From: Microbacterium sp. ProA8
Lineage (GTDB): Bacteria > Actinomycetota > Actinomycetes > Actinomycetales > Microbacteriaceae
Length of the DNA: 64,000 nt
NCBI RefSeq assembly: GCF_039905635.1
Contig: NZ_CP157000.1
Span: forward strand, 4,030,001 to 4,094,000
Reading direction: 5' to 3'
Part shown: in pieces, positions 46,739 through 56,239 of the stretch
Position numbering within the stretch: the stretch's first letter is position 1
Layout of the letters: every line of letters starts with the position of its first letter
Program-made: the position numbers and the translations under genes
Notes under the pieces: model-generated
Database searches by the model: none
Seen by the model: the letters and a program-made list of their open reading frames with translations, nothing else
What the model was told of the DNA's origin: nothing

Positions 46739-47377
46739 ATGGACAGCACAACGTCCGCCCGCGGAACCCACCTATTGCGTCTGATGTCAGGCGCCGGCGC
46801 TCTCTTCGGCGGAGTCGGGCTCGCGTGCACGGCAATCATCCACTCCGGTCAAGCCATCGGCTGTGTCGGACCCGAGGAGTGCGCAAGTCGCCCGATGCGG
46901 ACCATGACACCGTTGATCGGGGTGATGGGCACCGCGGCCCTCGTCCTGCTGGTCCTCGGCGTCGCGGGGCTCGCGCTCCTGATGATTCGCGCAGGTCTCA
47001 AGCCGACTACGGCGGGGGCGGGACTCATCCTGCTCGGGATGGGCGTCGGACTGCTGCTGACGGGGGGCATCATCCAAACGGCGCTCGGCGACTTCCCGTG
47101 GATGCCGCTGTTTGTCGGGCCGGGAGTCATCGCCGTGCTGGCGGGGATCGCGCTCGTCGCGTGGTGCAGTGCCGCAGTCGGACTGCTGCCCCTGTGGATG
47201 GCGATCCTTGTCGGCGTGAGCGCAGCGGGGGCGCTCGCATCGAACGAGCAGAACACGACGATCCTCTTCGTCGTACCGTTCGCGATCGCTCTGGCGCTCA
47301 TGGGCGGATACCTGTGCGTGTCGGCACTCCCTTCCCCGCGCTCGCGGGCATACGAGTCACGGGCGAGCACTAGCTGA
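46739..47377 (+). CDS. Multi-pass membrane protein, unknown function
   Basis: This 212-residue protein has about six hydrophobic segments. The first external loop carries two Cys (GQAIGCVGPEECASRP) that may form a disulfide. GAAGAAAGG lies upstream of the ATG. It is followed closely by another membrane protein gene, so the two are probably co-transcribed. Confidence 0.72.
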   Translation: MDSTTSARGTHLLRLMSGAGALFGGVGLACTAIIHSGQAIGCVGPEECASRPMRTMTPLIGVMGTAALVLLVLGVAGLALLMIRAGLKPTTAGAGLILLGMGVGLLLTGGIIQTALGDFPWMPLFVGPGVIAVLAGIALVAWCSAAVGLLPLWMAILVGVSAAGALASNEQNTTILFVVPFAIALALMGGYLCVSALPSPRSRAYESRASTS

Positions 47378-47415
47378 CTGAAGTCTCGTCGCTGGAGGAA
47401 GACCGGAGAGATGAA

Positions 47416-48237
47416 ATGAGTACAGCACCCACTGAAGTAGCGACGTCCGAATCCAACGCCTCACCGGCGCGCACCGCTGTGGTCTCGCTTTTGTCAGCAA
47501 TCGCCGTCGCCGCGGTGGCGGCTGCCCTGGGCAGCTGGGAGCTTCCGGCCGCGGCAGTCGCCTCGATCGCAACGGCATCCGGAGCATTGGTCCCGGCGTT
47601 GGCGATCAAACGCTCTGACCGTCGACGAGCTCACAAGACTCGGACGAGTGAGCTGCTCGCGGGGCGCTTCAAGCGACCTCCGGTCTACGTCCTGATCGTC
47701 GCGAGTGGGATGCTGGGCCTCGCCTTTCTGCTCAGTCTGGTGTTTGGCTACATGCTCGCATACATGACGCTGGCGGATGCAGAGTCGTCGGGCCACCTGA
47801 CAGGAGCCGACTACAACGATCTGGTCGAGCGAGGCTCCGGAGCCGGCACGGCCGCAGGCCTAGTGTTGATTGTCATGCTCGCCGCATCCATGCCGGTCGG
47901 CAGGTACGTCGCGCACCGCATTCCTTCCCGTTCCTGGGCGTGGGGACTTGCCGCCGTGCTGGTGAACGAGGCGGTGCTCTACGCGAGCGGGAGCCTGGTC
48001 GTGGGAGATTGGTCGCTGCCACCCATCGAATACTTCGTCGTCTACACCTTGCCTGTCACGATCGGTGTCCTCCTGGGGATCTGGCGTGGGGGTAGGACCC
48101 GAGCACTGTTCTGGGCGAAACGGCTCTTCAAAGGGCTGTCGGAGACCGACCGTCGAACGGTCCTCAGCCTCATGGACGAATCGGTGTTGAGTGTGTCACC
48201 ATCCGAGGCGTCCAGACGTCCGCGTGAGATGGCCTGA
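47416..48237 (+). CDS. Multi-pass membrane protein, unknown function
   Basis: This 273-residue protein has six or so hydrophobic segments, a basic loop KRSDRRRAHKTRTSEL after the second and a cytosolic C-terminal tail (LSETDRRTVLSLMDESVLS). It lies 38 bp after the preceding membrane protein gene. No family recognised. Confidence 0.7.
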   Translation: MSTAPTEVATSESNASPARTAVVSLLSAIAVAAVAAALGSWELPAAAVASIATASGALVPALAIKRSDRRRAHKTRTSELLAGRFKRPPVYVLIVASGMLGLAFLLSLVFGYMLAYMTLADAESSGHLTGADYNDLVERGSGAGTAAGLVLIVMLAASMPVGRYVAHRIPSRSWAWGLAAVLVNEAVLYASGSLVVGDWSLPPIEYFVVYTLPVTIGVLLGIWRGGRTRALFWAKRLFKGLSETDRRTVLSLMDESVLSVSPSEASRRPREMA

Positions 48238-48374
48238 CCCGCCGGACTGCGATCAAACGCGCACGCGCCGGTCGATGACGGGCAACCTGCCTCAAGCCGT
48301 CCAGGGATCCTCATGGGGCGCCCGGTAAGGGGCGGTCGCCGAGCCATTACGGGCACACGAGTAGTCGCGGTCAG

Positions 48375-48773
48375 TCAGCACGGGTCAAGGCGGAGGGTGG
48401 ACGCCGCGGCTTCCGCGGTGACCATGCTGCGGGCTGCGAGATCGCCGTACTTCTTGCGGTAACCGGCGTCGACCGCGGCAGCATCCGTCACACCGGTCGC
48501 CGTGACGATCACGTCGATCGAGACGTCGCCGACACGGATTCGTGAGGCCGCCGACCTGACTGCCGCGCCGTACCATCCGGTGTCGCGCCGGTGCCATGTG
48601 CGGACGAAGACATCGGTTCCAGCGACGACGACCCAGATCGGGGTCCAGCGGCTGAGGCCGCCTTCGTGACGCGAAGCCGAGACCTCGATCTCGATCGCGT
48701 CGTCGAGCACGCGCAACTGCGCGGGGGTCCACGATGAACCGGAGTCGCTGTCAGAGGGCGCTGGATCGGGCAT
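48375..48773 (-). CDS. DUF2255-family protein
   Basis: This 132-residue protein shows the DUF2255 core: WTPIWVVVAGTDVFVRTWHRRDTGWYGAAVRS followed by a predicted beta sheet and RKKYGDLAARSM. The family is related to flavin/F420-binding split-barrel proteins, but the function is not established. It lies 3 bp after the DinB gene. Confidence 0.78.
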   Translation of the reverse strand: MPDPAPSDSDSGSSWTPAQLRVLDDAIEIEVSASRHEGGLSRWTPIWVVVAGTDVFVRTWHRRDTGWYGAAVRSAASRIRVGDVSIDVIVTATGVTDAAAVDAGYRKKYGDLAARSMVTAEAAASTLRLDPC

Positions 48774-48776
48774 GGA

Positions 48777-49487
48777 TCAGCGCCTCATCTCGCCGAGCGC
48801 GGCGAAGCGAATCATGTGCGCCTCGCCGGCATGCAAGGTGTACTCGTGCAGCATCTTGATGAGCGACCATCGCAGCGTCCGGCCATGACCGGGCCCGCGC
48901 GCATCGAGCGACGGCGAGGCCGCGATCGCGGCATCCGCTCGCTTCACCTCTGTCAGCCACCCGCTGATGTCATCGCCGACGCTCTCCAGCGATCCGCCTG
49001 TGAAGTCGTCGTCGCCGTAGAAGTCTCGCGCACCCTCACCGCTCAGACCCCACGCTAGATATCCCGCCTCCATCTGCCGCATGTGGCGAACGAGACCCAG
49101 AACCGATAACTCCACGGGCGGTACCGACCATCGCAGGGCCCGCTCCGCGGACAGGTCGCGGAGCTTCCGAAGGAACTCATGGCGCTGATACTCGAGCCAT
49201 GCGACAAGGTCCGCGCGCTCGTCGCCGGTGTCATCTGGCTCGCTCCAGCGCGACACGTCGACATCCGAGAGCACAGGAACGGATGCCTCGTGCTGGGCGC
49301 GCTCGACATCGGATGGGTCGTTCGCGGGCCAGTCGCGCTGCAGGCCGATCGCGTCGGTCAGCGCCTCCACCGCGTCGGCGAGTTCGTCCAGCTCATCCGC
49401 GGACAAGGCGGGCAACGCGGCCGCGATGCGCGACACCTGCACGAGCGGCGCTGCGCCTTTTGATGAGTTCCAGGTCATGGGCGTCAT
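48777..49487 (-). CDS. DinB-family (DUF664) protein
   Basis: This 236-residue protein has the four-helix DinB/DUF664 fold. Visible metal-binding His residues are in LGLVRHMRQME and LIKMLHEYTLHAGEAHMIR. Family members often act as thiol-dependent metalloenzymes. It starts at 49487 (or three codons later at 49478) and is the first gene of a pair with the DUF2255 gene. Confidence 0.82.
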   Translation of the reverse strand: MTPMTWNSSKGAAPLVQVSRIAAALPALSADELDELADAVEALTDAIGLQRDWPANDPSDVERAQHEASVPVLSDVDVSRWSEPDDTGDERADLVAWLEYQRHEFLRKLRDLSAERALRWSVPPVELSVLGLVRHMRQMEAGYLAWGLSGEGARDFYGDDDFTGGSLESVGDDISGWLTEVKRADAAIAASPSLDARGPGHGRTLRWSLIKMLHEYTLHAGEAHMIRFAALGEMRR

Positions 49488-49755
49488 TCTCGACCTCGCG
49501 CGTCGCGCTCGCTACAACCGGATGACGTCGTACGCGACAAAGGTGGCACATCATCCCAGCTGACCAGCTACCTAATCCTCCGCCTCCAAGGTTTCAGCCC
49601 CGCGATCCGCAGACGGTGCGAACACGATGCTGACCGATTGAAGTCACCACCTGAGCGCCCATAATTCCCCGCAGCGGATCCCCCAGCGGGCACGGGCACG
49701 ATGAGGGGCGCCCGTCGCGCTTCACTGTGTTTTGTGTACCAGAGCCGCAAACGAT
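49488..49755. other. Spacer with no supported gene
   Basis: Between the DinB start and the terminator at 49756 I see no gene. A 60-residue minus-strand frame lacks support. The region is relatively AT-rich for this window. Confidence 0.5.
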
Positions 49756-49781
49756 AAGGGAGCGCCCGGAGGCGCCCCCTT
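49756..49781 (-). terminator. Hairpin after the DUF2510 gene
   Basis: Arms AAGGGAGCGCC and GGCGCCCCCTT (one mismatch) flank CGGA. The hairpin lies 43 bp beyond the stop of the minus-strand DUF2510 gene. Confidence 0.75.
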
Positions 49782-49823
49782 GTGGTCGCGACCTTGGTTA
49801 GGTCGCGCAGTTGGTGTAGATGA

Positions 49824-50915
49824 TCAGAGGTGAGGGTAGGCCTCGACCTTGCTGTCCAGCGGCACCATCCAGAACTCGACGTTCCACGCCGCCGTGCCGC
49901 CGGAGGGCACGCGGTCGGTGAAGGTGTAGTCGACGCCCACGATCTTCCCGCCGCCGTCGCGGGCGATCAGATCGATGCGAACCATGTCCTGGTCCTCGGA
50001 GAAGTTACTGGTGACGGTGCCGTTGACGGTCATGTAGTCGTACTCGGAGCCAGTCGTGATCGGCCCCATGGTGAACGACCCCGTCTCGGCGGCAGGCGAG
50101 TGAGTGGCCGCGTCCGCGGTAGGCCCGCGCACCTCAATGTGGTCGATCTGCGCCGAGCCGATGTCAAAGAAGTCCCCGACGTACCACGAGGTGCCCGACA
50201 GGATGGTGCCGTACGTGCTGTCGGTGTCAATCAGCACGCCGTTCGCGTCGTAGGCCTCCACGTCGACGCCGGCGCCGGCGAAGATGTAGTCCACGTTCGG
50301 GTTGGTAACCTCCACGGCGTACCAGCCCATGCCGCTCTCCATGTCCACGCCGAACGCGGTTTCCCCCAGCACCAGATCCTCGGCGTCGGCGACCGCCGGC
50401 TCCTCGTCGACCGCCGGCTCCTCGTCGGCCGACGTCTCGTCGTCGGCGACGTCGGAGGTGCCGACCTCCTCGGTGACGGAGTCGTCGATGGCGTCGCTGA
50501 CGGCGCCGGCAGCGAGCGCCATGAATACGATCACGCCGACGATCGTGCCGACCACGGAGACGATGATTGCGGTCAGGCCCTGCCACTTGGGTTTGTCCTT
50601 TTGGAACAGGGCGATGATGCCGAGGATGAAGCCGATCGGCAGGAGAATCCACCCGACAATCAGAGCGCCGGGAATGCACGCGAAGATGAATCCGACGGCG
50701 GCTACTGCGAGGGCGACGATTCCGAGGATGTTGCGAGGCTTCTTCTCGGGTGCGGGGGCGGTCGGCGGCGCGGGAACGGCGCCGGTCACGGTGGCGATGC
50801 CCCCGACAGGACGCACCTGGTCGGTCCACGAGGTTCCGTCCCAGTAGCGCTCCTGGCCTTCAACGCCTGCAGGGAACCATCCGGCGGGTGCGGATGTAGG
50901 GGTCGAATCGGTCAA
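49824..50915 (-). CDS. DUF2510 membrane protein with a C-terminal beta domain
   Basis: This 363-residue protein starts at TTG with GGAAGG upstream. The N-terminal DUF2510 domain (PAGWFPAGVEGQERYWDGTSWTDQ, about residues 10-35) is followed by a Pro linker and two or three membrane helices (about residues 62-135). An acidic Asp/Glu/Ser-rich stretch follows, then an external beta domain resembling FxLYD. The layout suggests an envelope protein; the function is unknown. Confidence 0.82.
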   Translation of the reverse strand: MTDSTPTSAPAGWFPAGVEGQERYWDGTSWTDQVRPVGGIATVTGAVPAPPTAPAPEKKPRNILGIVALAVAAVGFIFACIPGALIVGWILLPIGFILGIIALFQKDKPKWQGLTAIIVSVVGTIVGVIVFMALAAGAVSDAIDDSVTEEVGTSDVADDETSADEEPAVDEEPAVADAEDLVLGETAFGVDMESGMGWYAVEVTNPNVDYIFAGAGVDVEAYDANGVLIDTDSTYGTILSGTSWYVGDFFDIGSAQIDHIEVRGPTADAATHSPAAETGSFTMGPITTGSEYDYMTVNGTVTSNFSEDQDMVRIDLIARDGGGKIVGVDYTFTDRVPSGGTAAWNVEFWMVPLDSKVEAYPHL

Positions 50916-51246
50916 GTTGTTCCTTCCACGGAAAGGCCACGTCCGACGCCGTGACCCCGGTACACGAGTGCTCGCCGGGCACAGGCGAGCTAGCGAGATC
51001 TTATGAGAAGGTCCTCATCAGACCCGCGACTTTCGCTCAGGTTTCAGCCAGATTCGCGTCAGGCCATCGACCTCGCGGCGGCGGGAGACTTCCGGCGACA
51101 TAGACGCGACGAGGGCGGAGGAGATGGATTCCCCGGGCATGCTTCATGTCAGTGGACGCGAGTTGCGGGAATGCCGATGCTCGTGGACATCGACTGCGCC
51201 TCCGCCGCGGGATGTCCGACATGTCGACCGTCGATACAGTGTGGCC
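50916..51246. promoter_or_regulatory. Divergent intergenic region with a -10 box for the lipoprotein gene
   Basis: TACAGT (51235-51240) ends 6 nt before the ATG at 51247, suggesting a leaderless transcript. No clear -35 and no further gene is seen in the 331 bp between the DUF2510 and lipoprotein genes. Confidence 0.45.
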
Positions 51247-51699
51247 ATGAAGCGCGCCGCACTCGTTCTCGCCCTGGCATTGGCCCTCACCGGGTGTGCG
51301 TCCTCGCCCGCCGCCGAGCACGAAGGGCCGACGAAGACGCCGGCCGCCGAAGAAGAGAAGCCCACGCCCACGCCGACCGCGGAGGCTGACGCGCTCGTGC
51401 TGTGCGAGCTGATGTCGCAGAAGCTCTTCGCGTACCCCGATTACGTCCTGGCTATCGCCAACGGCGAGTTCGATCAGGCCACCCACGACGACTACTACGC
51501 GTGGGCGGAGGAGATGAAGTCAGTCGCGCCCGCGGACGCGAACGTGCCGCTGGCGAAGTTCACCGACCCCATCTACCAGGTGCAGGAGGTTGTCGAAGTC
51601 GGTGGCGGGTCGCTGACGTTCAACACCGACGACTACAAGGCGGGCAACCTCGAGATCATGGAGTACTGCGTGGACGCAGGCTTCAAAGTCGACAACTGA
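51247..51699 (+). CDS. Small lipoprotein, unknown function
   Basis: This 150-residue protein has a lipoprotein signal peptide with lipobox LTGC (Cys about residue 17), then a Thr/Pro/Glu linker (TKTPAAEEEKPTPTPTAE). A short folded domain has two Cys (VLCELM near its start, EYCVDAG near the end), possibly disulfide-bonded. No recognised family. Confidence 0.75.
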   Translation: MKRAALVLALALALTGCASSPAAEHEGPTKTPAAEEEKPTPTPTAEADALVLCELMSQKLFAYPDYVLAIANGEFDQATHDDYYAWAEEMKSVAPADANVPLAKFTDPIYQVQEVVEVGGGSLTFNTDDYKAGNLEIMEYCVDAGFKVDN

Positions 51700-51703
51700 G
51701 CCC

Positions 51704-52278
51704 GATGCTTCCGACGCAGACCGGCCTGCTGACCGGCAAGACTCACCTGTCCCAGTACATGGCGGAGACGTACCCGAACACCCTTCCGTTGCGCCGCAGC
51801 ATCCGTGACGCGTGAGGCCCCTTCGGCTTCACACCGGGCACCAGCAGCGACGGCGGTCCGGCGGGGTCCGCGTTCGACATGCTGGTCACCCTGACAGTCC
51901 AACCGGACCGTGTGCCGCTCGACCCGGCGCCGTCGTTGCTGTGGCGGCGCGAACAGGCCGAGCTTGCCGCGTCGTCATCGAGCGTGCCGCGGCCGGTGTG
52001 AAGTCCGGAGACCGCAGCGACGATATCCTGCGCGCGCTGTGGATCCTCGGGCTGCTCGTGAATTCCATCCGGTCCATTCAGTCGTATCTGTACAGCCCCG
52101 TCACCGCCGCCGTCCACGACTCGTCCGGCGTGAACTCCGCCCGCGTGGATGGGCCTACCGCGCGGATTCCAACGGGAGATTGCGACCCCGCGCGGCATCA
52201 TCCGCGCCGAAGCCGAGCAGAGTGCCCGCAGGCTCGGTCACTGGCCGAGGCTGCGGGCACTGAGCATGCCGAAGGGCG
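51704..52278 (+). pseudogene. Decayed coding sequence, origin unknown (possible phage remnant)
   Basis: Short plus-strand frames with protein-like composition follow one another with frameshifts and stops: 51704-51814 (GLLTGKTHLSQYMAETYPNT), about 51820-52000 (TPGTSSDGGPAGSAFDMLVT) and about 52000-52100 (DDILRALWILGLLVNSIRSI). None is complete and no motif is diagnostic. I suspect a remnant of a phage or mobile gene, with low confidence. No other feature is visible up to the aldehyde dehydrogenase stop. Confidence 0.35.
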
Positions 52279-53775
52279 TCAGTGGGCCATCGACGCCAGC
52301 GCCTCCGGGTCGATGGTCGCAATCGAGCGGGTGTCCTGGAAGGCACGCACGCCCTCGATGCCCTGCTCGCGACCGAAGCCCGACTGCTTCATGCCGCCGA
52401 ACGGCGCGCGCAGGTCGAGGCGCGTCGCGCCGTGGTCGTTGACCCAGACGTAGCCGCACTCGAGCTGCGAACCCACGCGCTGCGCGGCATCCGGCGACCC
52501 GGTCCACACCGATCCGCACAGCCCGCCCCAGGTGTCGTTGGCGAGGCGCACCGCCTCGGTCTCGTCGTCGAACGGGATCAGCGGGATGACGGGACCGAAC
52601 TGCTCCTGCGTGACCACGCGCAGATCGAGCCCCGGGTCGACGACGATCGCGGGGCGCACGAAGTTGCCGGCGGCGAGGTCACCCTCGGGCAGGGAGCCGA
52701 ACTCGCGGACGTCGGCTCCGGCATCCTTCGCCTCCTGGATGATCTCGTCGACGAACGCCTTCTGCGCCGGCTGGTGCAGCGGCCCCATCGTGGTCCCCTC
52801 GTCGAGTCCGTGGCCGAGCTTCGCCTTCTCGAGGCGCTCGCTCAGCCCCGAGACGAGCTCGTCGAGACGCGAACGGTGCACGTAGACGCGCTTGGCGTTC
52901 ATGCAGATCTGGCCGGTGGTGTCGTAGATCGCGGCGTAGAGCCGGTCGAGGTGCGCGTCGTCGAGGATCGCGTCGTCGAGGAAGACCGCCGCGTCGTTCC
53001 CGCCCAGCTCGAGCGTCACGCGGGTGAGCGTCTTGGACGCCATCTCCATGATCCGCTTGCCGCCGTTCACACTTCCGGTGAAGCAGACCTTGGCGACGTC
53101 GGGGTTCTGGATGAGGTCGGCCATGACCTGGTCGCGTCCCGTCACGACGTTCAGCACGCCCGGCGGCAGCTTCTCGGCCACCCGCTGCACGACACGCGTC
53201 GTCGCCAGCGGCGCCGAGGGCGGCGGCTTCACGATCGCGGTGTTGCCCGCGAGCAGCGCGTGCGGCAGCGAGGCACCCAGGATCGCGATCGGCCAGTTGA
53301 ACGGCACGATCACCGTCACGACACCCAGCGGCTGGTACGACACCTCGGTCGACACCGGGATCGCGCCGGGCACCGGCGGCAGCGTCTTGGAGGCATCCAC
53401 CTCGTCGGCGAGCATGAGGGCGAGGTTCCAGCGGATCTCGAACACCAGCCCGTCGATCCACGCCTCCATCCGCACCTTGCCGTTCTCCTGCGACAGGATC
53501 GCGGCGTCCTCGTCGCGGTCGTCCGCGATACCCGCGATGGCCTCGGCCATCTTCGCGGCACGCTCCTGCGGCGTGAGCGCCGCCCACGCCGGGAAGGCCT
53601 GCTTCGCCGCGGCGACCGCATCCTTCACATCAGAGACGGATGCCGCAGCCGCCTCGCCGACGACCACCCCGGGCCGACCGGGGTCGGGGATGGTCAGCAC
53701 GTCCTCGGTGAAGCGCTCCTCACCGCCGATGTAGAGTCCAGTCCGAACCGCTGTCCCCATCGTCGTCTCGCCCAT
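52279..53775 (-). CDS. NAD(P)-dependent aldehyde dehydrogenase
   Basis: This 498-residue ALDH has the catalytic Cys in GQICMNAKR, the general-base Glu in VTLELGGND, the Asn in VIVPFNWPIAI and the C-terminal APFGGMKQSGFGREQG. It is divergent from a GntR regulator and near a demethylase, so vanillin or another aromatic aldehyde is plausible, but the family is broad. I start at the ATG at 53775 (AAAGGCAGG upstream); 53760 is an alternative. Confidence 0.88.
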   Translation of the reverse strand: MGETTMGTAVRTGLYIGGEERFTEDVLTIPDPGRPGVVVGEAAAASVSDVKDAVAAAKQAFPAWAALTPQERAAKMAEAIAGIADDRDEDAAILSQENGKVRMEAWIDGLVFEIRWNLALMLADEVDASKTLPPVPGAIPVSTEVSYQPLGVVTVIVPFNWPIAILGASLPHALLAGNTAIVKPPPSAPLATTRVVQRVAEKLPPGVLNVVTGRDQVMADLIQNPDVAKVCFTGSVNGGKRIMEMASKTLTRVTLELGGNDAAVFLDDAILDDAHLDRLYAAIYDTTGQICMNAKRVYVHRSRLDELVSGLSERLEKAKLGHGLDEGTTMGPLHQPAQKAFVDEIIQEAKDAGADVREFGSLPEGDLAAGNFVRPAIVVDPGLDLRVVTQEQFGPVIPLIPFDDETEAVRLANDTWGGLCGSVWTGSPDAAQRVGSQLECGYVWVNDHGATRLDLRAPFGGMKQSGFGREQGIEGVRAFQDTRSIATIDPEALASMAH

Positions 53776-53801
53776 GGGACGCCTGCCTTTCGTCTTCTCC
53801 G

Positions 53802-53900
53802 CCTCCGGCTCTCACCGGGGCTGTGCCTTCGGGATCCCGGCTCTCACCCGGGGCTGTGCTCTCAGGCTCCGGTTCTCGCCGGAGCTGTGCTGTCGGGTCG
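53802..53900. repeat. Three tandem ~33-bp repeats ahead of the ALDH gene
   Basis: GGCTCTCACCGGGGCTGTGC-like units begin near 53802, 53833 and 53867, with changes among copies. They lie in the ALDH 5' region between the gene and the GntR-type site. Confidence 0.75.
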
Positions 53901-53972
53901 GCAGCGGGTCGGCGGCGGGTGTGCGCCGTCGCCCACCTCATCAAGAGTGCCTCTCGCACCCAGGTGAATCAA

Positions 53973-53988
53973 GATTGTTGACGATTTT
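53973..53988. promoter_or_regulatory. GATTGTTGACGATTTT, candidate GntR operator
   Basis: The core ATTGTTGACGAT is a near-palindrome of the ATTGTNNACAAT kind bound by FadR/FCD GntR proteins. It lies between the divergent ALDH and GntR genes. A copy differing only at the two central bases is upstream of the LivG-type operon (59826-59841). Confidence 0.65.
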
Positions 53989-54081
53989 CGCGCGAATTTC
54001 GTATGAAATGCTTCCGGGTGGGACGCTGGTCGAGAGATAGTGTCAGTGCACGGACGAAGGCGCCGAAGGGGATGGGGCGAG

Positions 54082-54741
54082 ATGACGGATGCCGCAGTGC
54101 GCAGTGACGACGACGCGATGGATCGCCCCGATCTGACGCAGGTGATCCGCGAGGCGATCCTCGATGCGCAGTTCGCCCCGCACCAGCGCCTCATCGAAGC
54201 CGACCTGAGCGAACGGTACGGCGCCTCGCGCGCCTCGGTGCGCACCGCGCTCCTCAACCTCGCCGGCGAGGGACTCGTCGAGCGCCTGCCCAACCGCGGC
54301 GCACGCGTGCGCGCGATCACCGTCGACGAGGCGATCGAGATCGTGGAGGTGCGCATCGGCCTCGAGACGCTCTGCGCGCGCAAGGCCGCCGAGAACCTCA
54401 CCCCCGCCGACGCCGAACGTCTGCGTGCCCTGCGCGCCGAGATCGAGGCGGCGATCGGCTCGGGCGACCTCATGGCGTACTCGCGGCTCAACCAGGAACT
54501 CGACCGCCGCATCCGCGACCTCAGCCGCCACGGCACGGCGACCCAACTGCTCGAGCGGCTGCGTGCGCAGTCGGCGCGCCACCAGTTCCGTCTCGCGTTC
54601 CACCCCGGCCGCGCAGCGACGTCGGCTCCCGAGCACATCGCGATCATCGACGCGATCCTCGCCAAAGACCCCGACGCCGCCGAGGCCGCGACCCGCGCCC
54701 ACCTCTCGGGCATCGTCGAGGTGCTGCACGGCCTGGAGTGA
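54082..54741 (+). CDS. GntR-family regulator, FCD (FadR) subfamily
   Basis: This 219-residue protein is counted from the ATG at 54082; an upstream GTG at 54040 is possible. The winged helix is REAILDAQFAPHQRLIEADLSERYGASRASVRTALLNLAGEGLVERLPNRGARV, followed by an all-helical FCD domain (DEAIEIVEVRIGLETL through EHIAIIDAILAKDPDAAEAATRAHL). The FCD His/Asp residues usually bind a metal and a carboxylate ligand. It is divergent from the ALDH gene. Confidence 0.88.
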   Translation: MTDAAVRSDDDAMDRPDLTQVIREAILDAQFAPHQRLIEADLSERYGASRASVRTALLNLAGEGLVERLPNRGARVRAITVDEAIEIVEVRIGLETLCARKAAENLTPADAERLRALRAEIEAAIGSGDLMAYSRLNQELDRRIRDLSRHGTATQLLERLRAQSARHQFRLAFHPGRAATSAPEHIAIIDAILAKDPDAAEAATRAHLSGIVEVLHGLE

Positions 54742-54776
54742 GCCACGCGCCGCGCGCCGCAGCATCCGTCGCCCGA

Positions 54777-54843
54777 AACAGGTGATCTGGCGAGCACAGG
54801 ACGATCCACCGCGAAACTTCCTCTCTCCGCCAGAACACCTGTT
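54777..54843. repeat. Imperfect inverted repeat AACAGGTG.TCTGGCG
   Basis: Arms at 54777-54792 and 54828-54843 match at 15 of 16 positions around a 35-nt loop. It lies just after the GntR gene. Confidence 0.65.
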
Positions 54844-54884
54844 CTGGGCAATGCGCGACGCCGGACCATGCGACGAACGAATGA

Positions 54885-54920
54885 GGAAGGGGCGACCGGA
54901 TGCCTCCGGCCGCCCCTTCC
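54885..54920. terminator. Bidirectional hairpin between GntR and LivK-type genes
   Basis: Perfect GGAAGGGGCG/CGCCCCTTCC arms with an inner CCGGA/TCCGG pairing. It serves both the plus-strand GntR gene and the minus-strand importer operon. Confidence 0.75.
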
Positions 54921-54947
54921 CCTCACTCAAACGCCGTGCGAGCTAGA

Positions 54948-56219
54948 TCACTCGTCCCAGCTCTCGGCCGGGGCGTAGCCCTTGCCGTTGTACTTCTGCA
55001 CCTGCACGGTCGAGACGGCGGGCTGGCCGTCCTGGGTCGTGTCGACGGTGGAGCCCTCGAGCATGAGCGGCGCCGTGAAGCCCGAGACGTCGCGCAGCGC
55101 TTCCATGAAGTTCTCGCGCGTCGGCTCGGTCATGCTGCCGAACACCTCCTCGAGCGTCGCCCCGATCTGGTACGACCAGACGCAGTGCGGGAAGGCGGGG
55201 ACGTCCGGGTAGTTCGCGTACTCCTTCAGCCCCTCGAGGAAGGCGGCGCCGTCCTCGCTCTCGGCGAACGTCGGCGCGGCCGCCGACTGCGCGAACGCCA
55301 CGGTGTACACGCCGGGGAAGGCCGCCGCGCCACCGGGCTCGAGGATGGCCGTCGGGCTCGACGTGTTCGACGGCAGGAACCAGGACGGAAGCCAGCCGAG
55401 CTCCTGCGACTTCTGCAGCGACGAGATCACCAGCGGGGTGATCGACATGGCGTTGAAGAACACGTCGGCGCCCGAGCCGGCCAGTTCGGTCAGCTGCGCG
55501 TCCACCGAGGTGTCGGTGGCCTCGTAGGTGAGCTCCTTGACGACCTCGATGTTGTCGGCGCCCTCGATGGCGGTCTTGAAGCCCTCGACGTAGCCCTCGC
55601 CGTAGTCGTCGTTCTGTGACAGGATCGCGACCTTGTGGTCTTCGGCGGATCCGGCGAGCAGCTCGCCGAACGCCTCGCCCTCGTTCTGGTAGATCGGCAC
55701 GAAGCCGAGCTGCCACGGGCTCTCCTCCTGGTTGCTGAAGATCGGGTCGCCCGTCATGATCAGCACCTGCGGCACCTCGTCGGCGATCGCCGCATCGAGC
55801 CACGCCCGGTTGGTGGGCGTGCCGAGGCCGGCGGTCATCGCGAAGACGCTGCTCTTGAGCTGGTCGTAGTTGGCCTTGGCCTTCTGCGGGTCGTACTCGT
55901 CGTCCAGCGCCTCGATCTCGACCGTGCGGGTGTTGCCGTCGCCGAACTCCACCCCGCCCTCGGCGTTCTTGGCGCCGAAGTACGCGGTGATTCCGGCGAC
56001 CGTGCACGTGCCCGGGCCGGCGGTCGGACCCGACAGCGGCGTGGTGATGCCGAGGGTGATCGAGTCGTCGGTGATACCGGGGCTCGCCTCGGCGGCGCCG
56101 CCGTCGTCGGTGTCGTTCGGCGAGCCGCCGCCGCGTGCGCAGCCGGCAGCGAGGACGGCAACGATGCCGATCCCCGCGACGACCGAGGCGACGCGCATCC
56201 TTCTGCGATTCGTGCTCAT
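54948..56219 (-). CDS. ABC transporter substrate-binding lipoprotein, LivK/Peripla_BP_6 type
   Basis: This 423-residue protein has a lipobox LAAGC (Cys about residue 27) and an acidic linker. It then has the type I periplasmic-binding fold (SITLGITTPLSGPTAGPG, AILSQNDDYGEGYVEGFKTAI, ADVFFNAMSITPL). The group binds branched-chain amino acids or aromatic acids. It is last in livG-F-H-M-K order; the flanking demethylase and ALDH genes favour an aromatic ligand. Confidence 0.88.
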   Translation of the reverse strand: MSTNRRRMRVASVVAGIGIVAVLAAGCARGGGSPNDTDDGGAAEASPGITDDSITLGITTPLSGPTAGPGTCTVAGITAYFGAKNAEGGVEFGDGNTRTVEIEALDDEYDPQKAKANYDQLKSSVFAMTAGLGTPTNRAWLDAAIADEVPQVLIMTGDPIFSNQEESPWQLGFVPIYQNEGEAFGELLAGSAEDHKVAILSQNDDYGEGYVEGFKTAIEGADNIEVVKELTYEATDTSVDAQLTELAGSGADVFFNAMSITPLVISSLQKSQELGWLPSWFLPSNTSSPTAILEPGGAAAFPGVYTVAFAQSAAAPTFAESEDGAAFLEGLKEYANYPDVPAFPHCVWSYQIGATLEEVFGSMTEPTRENFMEALRDVSGFTAPLMLEGSTVDTTQDGQPAVSTVQVQKYNGKGYAPAESWDE

Positions 56220-56239
56220 GGGTCATGCCTCTCTGTGTG

